Shown here piece by piece: positions 1 to 7,800 of a stretch of 39,287 nt of DNA. The notes under the pieces are model-generated. The model did no database searches, had not been told where the DNA came from, and worked only from the letters and a program-made list of their open reading frames with translations. The position numbers were made by a program, and so were the translations under genes. This stretch comes from an uncultured Lachnospiraceae bacterium (GTDB lineage Bacteria > Bacillota > Clostridia > Lachnospirales > Lachnospiraceae), in the NCBI GenBank assembly GCA_947624815.1, contig CANQME010000019.1, positions 1 to 39,287 on the forward strand. Direction: 5' to 3'. How positions within the stretch are numbered: position 1 is the first letter of the stretch; every line of letters begins with the position of its first letter.

Positions 1-168
1 GGAACACTATGACTCCGGCGGACCGGAGATGTTGATTCCTGTGAGGAATAAGTGTTGCTTCTATATAAACTATATCTGGGTTCGAATCATTCTGCGGATC
101 TTCATCCGCTTTCATACCGGATCCGCGTCCGTACTCCGTCCGCGTCTCCGGCGCTGCCTGCCTTCGTC
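1..168. other. Non-coding stretch downstream of rpsJ with a hairpin
   Basis: No credible gene is visible here. In S10 operons rplC normally follows rpsJ closely, but no L3-like start appears before the window edge, so either the spacer exceeds 168 bases or rplC is elsewhere. Near the edge (3-33) a hairpin can form: CTCCGG and CCGGAG arms around a 4-base loop, extended by AACA/TGTT after small internal loops. It could be a structured spacer or an rplC leader. No T-run follows it on the minus strand within the window. Confidence 0.4.
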
Positions 169-486
169 TTACTTCGTCTTCATCTTGATGTCGATGTACA
201 CGCCGGCGGGCATCTCAAGCCTTGACAGAGCTTCCACCGTCTTCTGGTTCGGAGCGGTGATATCGATCAGTCTCTTGTGCGTTCTCTGCTCGAACTGCTC
301 GCGGGAGTCCTTATACTTGTGGACTGCGCGCAGGATCGTAACCACCTCTCTCTTGGTGGGCAGCGGCACCGGCCCGCTCACCTGAGATCCCGTCTTCTTC
401 ACGGTCTCGATGATCTTCGCAGCCGACTGATCGACCAGCTTGTGGTCATAAGCCTTAAGTGTGATCCTCATTACCTGACTTGCCAT
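169..486 (-). CDS. rpsJ: 30S ribosomal protein S10
   Basis: This 105-residue protein has the usual S10 length and sequence: an N-terminal [16 protein letters not shown] segment, the GPVPLPTK loop, the HKRLIDI segment and a C-terminal VYIDIKMK. S10 sits in the head of the 30S subunit and, as NusE, takes part in antitermination with NusB. The start is the ATG at 486. The AAGGAGG ribosome binding site is about 11 bases upstream, with a run of seven U residues between it and the start codon. It would normally be the first gene of the S10 operon; the next gene lies outside the window. A consensus-like promoter and a ~250-nt leader precede it. Confidence 0.97.
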   Translation of the reverse strand: MASQVMRITLKAYDHKLVDQSAAKIIETVKKTGSQVSGPVPLPTKREVVTILRAVHKYKDSREQFEQRTHKRLIDITAPNQKTVEALSRLEMPAGVYIDIKMKTK

Positions 487-737
487 AAAAAAAGTCGCCT
501 CCTTTTCGCACTTGTTTGACTAAGTACGACAAGCGGTGACTGTACACGCTTCCGGGTGTGTCGCGGATCCCAAGGGAACCGCCACCCGCTTTCTACACTC
601 TTGCCTGCAGAAACTACTGTCTGTACAGTGACTTGTCGCCAGTTTTCGCAACTTGACATTCGCTCCACGGAAAACCTGCCTCGCCTCGCGACGGGCAGCA
701 ACCTCTCGCTTCATCGCTATCATGCCACAGCCTTGTG
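487..737 (-). promoter_or_regulatory. Structured 5' leader of rpsJ (candidate ribosomal-protein leader)
   Basis: About 245 transcribed bases precede rpsJ and hold no convincing ORF. A long-range imperfect inverted repeat is visible: CGACAAG plus ACTGTACA at 527-546 pairs with TGTACAGT plus CTTGTCG at 622-638, enclosing about 75 bases. Such architecture suits autoregulatory leaders of ribosomal-protein operons, where L4 is the classic regulator of S10 operons. No intrinsic terminator is obvious, so control, if any, might be translational. The structure is seen by eye and the regulatory role is inferred. Confidence 0.45.
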
Positions 738-766
738 AGTATACCATACTTTATTGGTAAATGCAA
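738..766 (-). promoter_or_regulatory. Promoter of rpsJ
   Basis: On the minus strand TTGCAT (766-761) is followed after exactly 17 bases by TATACT (743-738), which is preceded by TGG and so is an extended -10. This is a good sigma-A-type promoter; transcription would start near 731. Confidence 0.65.
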
Positions 767-780
767 GAGCTTTTTTTAAA

Positions 781-1053
781 TTAATCGTTACCTTCCTGAC
801 CGGGTTCTTCCGGGCCGCCGTCTTCTCCGGGCACTGCGCTGTCAATCAGCCGGATCAGCTCCAGAGCGCTGCGGAAATACACATGCTCATTCGTCTCCGC
901 CCGGACAATCTCGCCCTGCCAGCTGTGATTCTGCCGGCACAGGATCCTCACCAGGAATGTTCCCTGCTCCCCGTTCCGCTTCTCTCCGTCCTGTTCATGC
1001 TCCGGCAGGACGGTCCAGGATCTTTCGTCCATCTTCTTCATCCTTCCCTCCAT
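781..1053 (-). CDS. Small protein of unknown function
   Basis: This is a 90-residue, charged, apparently cytoplasmic protein. Its core runs from RSWTVLP through a short beta-like stretch (TFLVRILCRQNHSWQGEIV) to FRSALELIRLID, followed by a Gly/Glu-rich tail. I have the impression of similar short proteins in other Lachnospiraceae, with a QNxSWQG motif and a terminal FRSALEL helix, but I cannot name a family. The start ATG overlaps the stop of the upstream gene (TGATG), so the two are probably translationally coupled. No function is proposed. Confidence 0.6.
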   Translation of the reverse strand: MEGRMKKMDERSWTVLPEHEQDGEKRNGEQGTFLVRILCRQNHSWQGEIVRAETNEHVYFRSALELIRLIDSAVPGEDGGPEEPGQEGND

Positions 1054-1250
1054 CAGACAACCGCACCCTGCATGCCGGTCTGCTGCTCCCCCTTCACGGC
1101 TTTGGCATCCGTACCGGAAAGCGGCGCAGACTGGGCGAATTCCAGCGTCCGCAGCATCAGCAGCGCCTGATCCTGCGCCTGCGCGTCAAGAGACAGAAAC
1201 AGAGAATTGAACTCCTTTAAATTCTTCGTGTGCTGTCCTTTCTGTGTCAT
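1053..1250 (-). CDS. Small protein of unknown function, coupled to its neighbour
   Basis: This 65-residue, mostly helical protein has an EFNSLFLSLD...DQALLMLRTLEFAQS core. It is the first gene of a two-gene unit transcribed away from the XRE regulator. An in-frame stop lies just before the ATG at 1250, which fixes the start; the nearest purine-rich site (AAAGGA) is about 14 bases upstream, so initiation may be weak. A sigma-A-type promoter lies at 1287-1315. The pairing with a divergent XRE gene suggests a regulated cassette, but the role is unknown. Confidence 0.6.
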   Translation of the reverse strand: MTQKGQHTKNLKEFNSLFLSLDAQAQDQALLMLRTLEFAQSAPLSGTDAKAVKGEQQTGMQGAVV

Positions 1251-1276
1251 TCACTCATCACCAATCCTTTCGGGAG

Positions 1277-1367
1277 TATACAACACATTTTATCATAGGA
1301 TATACGGCTTGTCAACACTTCACCCTGTCTGACATGTGTTGACAGCACCGTTTTTGTGTTGTATGAT
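1277..1367. promoter_or_regulatory. Divergent promoters with mirrored CAACAC/GTGTTG sites
   Basis: Two consensus promoters face away from each other. Minus strand: TTGACA (1315-1310), 17 bases, TAAAAT (1292-1287). Plus strand: TTGACA (1339-1344), 17 bases, TATGAT (1362-1367). Inverted repeats are laid over them symmetrically: ATACAACACA (about 1278-1287) mirrors TGTGTTGTAT (about 1355-1364), and TGTCAACAC (1310-1318) mirrors GTGTTGACA (1336-1344). Each half overlaps a -35 box or lies beside a -10 box, as expected of operators for the adjacent XRE regulator. Binding by that protein is an inference. Confidence 0.65.
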
Positions 1368-1401
1368 AAGCGTATCGTAAAAGAAAAGGAGATAGTTACC
1401 A

Positions 1402-1737
1402 TTGCTTAATCGACTCAAAGAAGCAAGAAAAGCCCTTCATCTGTCGCAGAGGGAATTCGGCGAACGGCTCGGCGTGAGCCGCGATGTCATCAGCAATATC
1501 GAATACGGACGGGTACCTCCGAAGGATCTGCTTCTTAAGCACATCTGTGAAGTATATAATATACGGGAAGAATGGCTGCGAACCGGCGAAGGGCCGATGT
1601 TTGACACTTCGCCCAAGGCAAGCCGGAAGCTGGACGAGGCCATTTCCATTTTCCAGTCTCTGCGTCCGGAGTTTCAGGAATACGCCCTGACGCAGATCCG
1701 CCACCTGGCCGAGCTCCAGGATAAGGCACCTCTCTGA
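1402..1737 (+). CDS. XRE-family helix-turn-helix transcriptional regulator
   Basis: This 111-residue DNA-binding protein has an HTH in residues 5-60: the helix pair LSQREFGERLGVSRDVISNIEYGR is typical of the Cro/C1/XRE family. It is followed by YNIREEWLRTGEGPMF, a segment often seen in phage-type repressors and their chromosomal relatives. The C-terminal ~40 residues form an amphipathic helix that probably dimerises. The start is TTG at 1402, supported by AAAGGAG at 1385-1391; no ATG lies in a comparable position. It has its own promoter (1339-1367) and an intrinsic terminator follows. It likely represses itself and the divergent two-gene unit. Confidence 0.85.
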   Translation: MLNRLKEARKALHLSQREFGERLGVSRDVISNIEYGRVPPKDLLLKHICEVYNIREEWLRTGEGPMFDTSPKASRKLDEAISIFQSLRPEFQEYALTQIRHLAELQDKAPL

Positions 1738-1775
1738 CCGCCGTCTGCGCGGCTCTCAGTCCATAAGAAAATTCA

Positions 1776-1809
1776 GGGGAACGGATCGTTCTGGGATCCG
1801 TTCCCCTTT
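1776..1809. terminator. Bidirectional intrinsic terminator
   Basis: A perfect 12-bp stem (GGGGAACGGATC at 1776-1787, GATCCGTTCCCC at 1795-1806) has a 7-base loop. TTT follows on the plus strand and a TGAATTTTC stretch follows on the minus strand. It separates the plus-strand XRE gene from the minus-strand giant surface protein and can serve both. Confidence 0.85.
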
Positions 1810-1849
1810 CGCAATTCATGCTCCGACGCTTTCCGTGCGCCTGTCTTTA

Positions 1850-4800
1850 TCAGTCTTCTTCCTCGTCCTTCTTCAGGCCCAGGATACCGAACGCTCCCAT
1901 CATTCCCAGAGCCACGAGCCCGAACAGCGCCGTCGCGCCGATCGGCCTGTCGTCGCCGGTCATCGGGGCAAGGAACGCCAGCGGTACATCGCCGTCCTCG
2001 ATATTCTCCAGGTTGCTGAGACTTCCGAGCGGCGTCGGGTCATCCGATATCGTCACGATGTCCGGTATTCCGGGCGCCTGCGGTACCGAATTATCCGGGA
2101 TACTGAGTCCGGGCCGGTTCGGCGTCGTGTTTCCTGTCGGCCTGCCGGGCGTGGTGCCTCCGGTCGGCCGCCCCGGCGAGGTGGTCTCTTCAGGAGCTGT
2201 ACTCTCCTCCGGTGCGGTACTCTCTTCCGGTGACGTAGTTTCCTCCGGTGCTGTGGTTTCTTCAGGCGACGTAGTTTCTTCCGGTGACGTGGTTTCCTCC
2301 GGCTGCTCTTTGTAATTCTCGTATTCAACAACCGCCGTTCCTTTTTCAGAGATCGTTCCCTCAGCCGAATCCGAAGTCCGCCCGTTCACAGTCGTTCTGT
2401 AGTCGTCCAGGTTCGCTTCTTCCTCGGTCACGCTGTACCGCGTTCCCGCCGGCAGATTATGGATTGTGATCTTCTGACCATGCCGCAGTGTAATCTCAAG
2501 GACGCCGCCTGTCATGGTTCCGTCCGCAGGCGCTTCCACGCCTTCCACTATGCTCTCGCCTTCGTACTCATAAGTTCCTGCCAGAGGCTCGCCCTTCAGA
2601 TTCGTAAACGTCACGGTGAAGTTGAACGCTCTCGTCCTCTCTCCGCGGTTGCCGCTTACGGTCTTGCTGATGGACAGATCGCCAGGGCCATGGTACTCAT
2701 TCTCAAATTCCGCCCAGGTATTAGAGGTTACGGAATCCTCGCCGTCGCGCTCGTAGCTGTGGCTCTTAACCACCAGATGTCCGTCCTCGTCCTCAACTAC
2801 CACTGTCAATGTCCAGGTCCTGTCGTCATCTACCCAGAACGGGCTGTTGCTGCTGGTCTCTTTGACCTTGAAGGTGTAGGTTCCGGCCTTCTTGAAGGTG
2901 ATTCCGCCGAAGCTTCCGGTTCCTGCTCCGTTCACTGATACATGACGTCCGCTGTCGCCTTCTGCAAATTCAAAACCTTCCGTATCATTTCCCTCACCGC
3001 TTTCCAGGGTGAAGTTGAACTGTTCTTCCTCTAGCGGGTTGCCCACAATGGTCTTCTTGACCCACGGAGCATATTCCGTGGCCGTTACTTCATAATCGTT
3101 GGTAAATGTGGCCTCGTCTTCCGCGCTTGTCGTCGCCTCTCCGTCCGCCTTTGTGTATCTATGGCTGACAACTTGCAGTTGGCCTTCTGTATCCTCAATT
3201 ACAACTTCCAGATCCCAGACTGCCTTGTCATAGGTATATCCTGGGGTTTCACCCATGTCTTCCGAAATCAGGAATTTGTAGGTTCCAGGCTCAGTGAACT
3301 TAATTTCATCAAATTTTACTCTATTCTCGCCAGTTACCGTCACTGTAGGATTCTCGGGCATTTCCAGTCCACCAGTCAATGACAGCGCATATGCCGGAGG
3401 TGCATATCCATTCTCTACGATCCTAAACGTAAACTCCTTCTCCTTCGGCCTGTTTTCGCCAGTAAAGGTCTTACTAACCCTGGGCTCGTAGGACGTCGGC
3501 TCCTGCTCGTATCCATTCGTGAATATCGCCATTTCGCCAGAAGACTTCGGATTCTTTTCGACAACCTGAGTATAAGAGGTCGTGTTCACCAGCAACTGGT
3601 TCCCCTTATCAATCACCTCTACCGTCAGCTTCCATGCTGCTGTATCATACTTATAACCGGGCTTATTTTCATCCTCCTCACGGATCGTAAACTCGTAGGT
3701 TCCTGCCTCATTGAAGGTGATATCGGCAAAGGATGCGATTCCGGCGCCTGTGACTGTAACCTTCTTCGCGGTGGCTTCCTCGCTGAATGTAATATTGTCG
3801 CCGTAGTTATCAGCAGCCTCCAGCTTAAATGTGAACTCCTCCTCCGTCGGCCTTGCCGCCGCCTCACGGGCAAACTCCTTGTTCACCTTCGGCGCATACT
3901 TTACGGATTCCACATCATAATCGTTGACAAATCTCGCGCCTTCCTCGGCAGGAACATCTGCAGAATCAACCGCTTCGCCATTTTCAAGATGGTTATACTT
4001 CTTGCTCTCTACTACCAGCGTGCCGTTCTGATCTGCTACTTCCACAACCACTTTCCAGGTACTGCTGTCATAGGTATATCCGGGCAGCTGATTCCCTGTC
4101 TCTGCCTCGAAGCCGGTCATCTCATCGATCTCGAAAATGTAGGTTCCGGGCTTGGTGAACTTGATCGGATCGAAATCCACCTCTCCCAGCTTACCGGGTT
4201 CTCCGGATCCGGTGACCGATACCGTCTGCTTCTCCGGAAGCACCGCCCCATTCCGCGCTGTCGAATCGATCAACGCCATCCTGAAGTTGAATGTAGCCGT
4301 ATTTGCCTCAGGTCTCACAGAACCGGTCACATATTTGGTGACGTGAAGCTGCGTCTCCGTCGGGATCACATGATACTCATTGTAGAACGATGCAAACAGG
4401 ACATGATTCGTGTCATACATCGGATCCATGCTGTTCTCCGGACCCACGTTCTGCGTCTTAGTCCCGGCCTGTTTCGTGTAAGCTACATTCGATACCGCCA
4501 GCTGGCCGTTGATGTCTACTACGGTGACCTCCACATTCCAGGTCGTATCGTCGTAAAGATAGCCCATGGAACCGCCTTCATCGACCTCTTTGATCTTAAA
4601 GTTATAGGTTCCTGCCTTGGTGAACTCGATCGGCGCAAACTTGCCGCGTCCCACTCCTGTTACCGTGGCCGTCGCCGGATCCGGGATCACAACGCCGCTA
4701 TCCGTAAGGACGCCGTTCGGATACCAGAAGCCAGGCTCCAGGGTAAAGGTATAGATTCTGTCCTCCGGCGGCAACGACTCGCCGGAAATCAGCTTCATCA

Positions 4801-7800
4801 CTTCGGGCGCGTAGGTGGTAGGAGCCGGCTTGTATTCATTGACAAACTGCGCTGCCACAATGGCGCCATCCTGGAAGGTCACCGGCTGCCCATCTTTTTC
4901 ATAGACAGCGCTCGCCACCTCCAGCTTGCTGTTATTGTCCACAACCTCAACCGTCAGAGTCCAGGAACTCGAGTCATAGGTATATCCCGGCGCACCGGTA
5001 TTCTCTTCCTCAATGATAAACCTGTAAGTTCCAGCTTCTTCGAACGTAACCGGATAGAAGAAACCTTCGGATATCTTGTAGTCCGGCAGTCCATAGGCAC
5101 CAATCGAATCTACGCCGTTCTTCACATGCTCGTTCCACTTCACACCCTCAGGATTTTTCTCATCTTCCTTCAGAGTGAACTGGAAGTACTTACGACCCGG
5201 AACAACCTCACCGGTCACCTGCTTCGTTGCTTTCGGCTGGTAAGTGGTTGGCGTCACATGATACTCATTTTCAAAGGTCGGAATCTGGTCTTCTCCGGTG
5301 AGCTTATCGACCTCCTTCTCGTCTTCCGTCTTTGTATAAGTCACGGACGTCTTCACCAGTTTGCCGTCCTGATCCTTGACCACGATCTTCAGCGTCCATA
5401 CTGCATTCGAGTAGGTCACGCCCGGCACTCTGTCCGCTTCCTCCGGCGCGTCTTCGCTGATCACAAATACATACGTTCCAGCCTTCGTGAACTGAAGTTC
5501 TCCGAATGTAGCCGTTCCTTCTCTGTCCACGTAAGTCGACAGACTGTCTCGAGCGATACCGGCATTGTCTGCCAGTACTGCAACACCATCCGAATTGTCG
5601 AGATCCTGTGTCAGGGTGAAATCAAACCTCATATCACGATTCGGACGCTGGTTGCTGTCTTCCGTGAACGCCTTCTCTACCTTGGGCACATACGTCGTAA
5701 TATCTGCCTGATAACGGTTTGTGAAGGTAATGCTCAGCGGATTCAGCTTATCAACATCTTTGTCCGTGTAATCAAAAGCGCCCGATATTGCTTCTCCGAT
5801 CCTTCTCTGTCCGCGCACGGAAGCGACCTTCAGTGTTCCGTTTTCGCCGTCCGTCACGACCACAGTGATATACCAGATTCCATCGTCATAACTATAACCA
5901 GGAATCGTGCCCTGTACTTCCTTCATCACAAATTCATAGGTTCCGGCTTTCCCAAAGGTGACGCTGCCGAATCCAGTTTCACCAGACAGTTTGCCATTCA
6001 AGTATGTCAGCTCTACCTGATGCAAACCACTGGTAACAACCGCATCGTCGGCATACTCTTCGGCCGGGGAAAGCTCGAAGTTGAATTTAGCCTCAACGTC
6101 TTTCGGTGCATTGCCAAAAACTTCTTTTTTCACTGCGAAAGGAAGAATCACGTCACCGGCCTTATATTCATTTACAAATACAACGCCATCCGTTACATCG
6201 GACGAAGTCGCTTTCTCAACCGCATAGGTGGCGGATTTCACTTCCAGTTTCGTTCCTGCTGCCTTTTCGTCGACCACAACCGTCCAGAGACCTACCTTCT
6301 CATCGAACGTATAACCGTGATAGCCCTTCTTATCCTCCGTGATCTTAAACGTATATGTTCCGGGCTGGTTGAACTGAACCCACTTATTACCGAAGCTAAT
6401 TTCGCCTTTTCCGGTAACTGATCCGGTCAGCGATTCAAACGGCGTATCCGAACCTTCCATGGAGACACCACCGGTTGGAGGATTATTCGTTTCATCAAGA
6501 ACCATTGTAAATGTGAATTCTTTTTTCTCTGCAAGCTCATCCACATTCTTCAGTTCTATACGCTTAAATGCTCTCGGAAGCGCAAATGTCGGTTCCGTAT
6601 ATTTGTTCGTGAATACTGCTGCATCAGGATTCGTCTGTGTCTCTTCCCCGACTGTTTTCGTATAAGTATGATTCTCTGTCAGTTTACCGGGATCGTCTTG
6701 CTTATGAGAGACGGTCACTGTCAATGTCCACACAGCATTATCATACTCCACATTCAGAGAAGAGCCCTTTATTTCTTTAATAGAAAATGTATAGGTTCCC
6801 TCTTTGGTGAATTCCATTTCATCAAACAGCACCTCTTTGGAATTCGTGTCACCTAAATCACTTATGCTTAAAGTTTTTTCAACCGGATCTGGAAGTATAT
6901 AATCTACCCCTTCTGGAGTCCCGGTTTGACTAATCTCAAACGTATAATCCTTTGCTGAGTACTTATCAGAGTTTCCTTTTACAGTTTTGGTTGCCTTTGG
7001 CTGATACTTCACAGGTGCATAATTAGCAAAAGCGAAACTTTGACCTTCTACAGTCTCCTCCGGATTTAAATCATTTCCGTACCTGCCCGCTATCTTTGTA
7101 ATAGTTATATTCTCTGCACTGTAACTATTTGTTGTGTAGGTAACCGTAATTTCTTTAAATCCCAAGCTGTCTTCACCATTATTATTCGTCGTATGTTTCA
7201 AAGTAACTGTTTCAGTATTAGAATCGTTTCTCAGCTTTACATCCACTCTATACAGCGTCTTATCATATATTATATCAGCACCAGAAGCAGGAATAGCTTC
7301 CCGCAAATAAAACGTAATAGACTCCTTATCCTCGTTCAAATACTGACTGATTTTCTGATACTCGTTAAAAGTGAATGTAATAATTCCATCTGCCCCATTT
7401 TTTGCTGTCGCGGCTACGGTTTTCTTATCGCGATACAGCAGTTCGAAAGTATACGCATTTGCTGCCGGAGCAATTCCATTCATGGTCTTATTGCCACTCA
7501 ATGTCAGATTCAGTTTATCAATTACAACTTCCGAATTCTCGCTAGAACCAAAGTAAAGTCCGCCATTGCAACCGATACCACCGCCGTGTACAGTCGAAGT
7601 ATTGCCTGAAATCATCACTCCTACTGGAACTTTGTTTTTCGAATCCTGCGAAGGTGCAGCTGTAAGAGCTACATTCGTTTTCTCGTAGTTTAATACCTCA
7701 GTATCTCCTATTTTTCTATTCTCCGCTTTAGTTTTAACAGTATATTGTGCTGATCCTCCTCCGGCCATATAGTTACTGATGATACAGGAACCTGCCGTAT

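Noticed and set aside
3989-6421. 810-codon open frame on the plus strand inside the giant surface-protein gene
   Set aside because: It is antisense to the tandem domains and shows their periodicity as mirrored repeats. It has no ribosome site or domain of its own.
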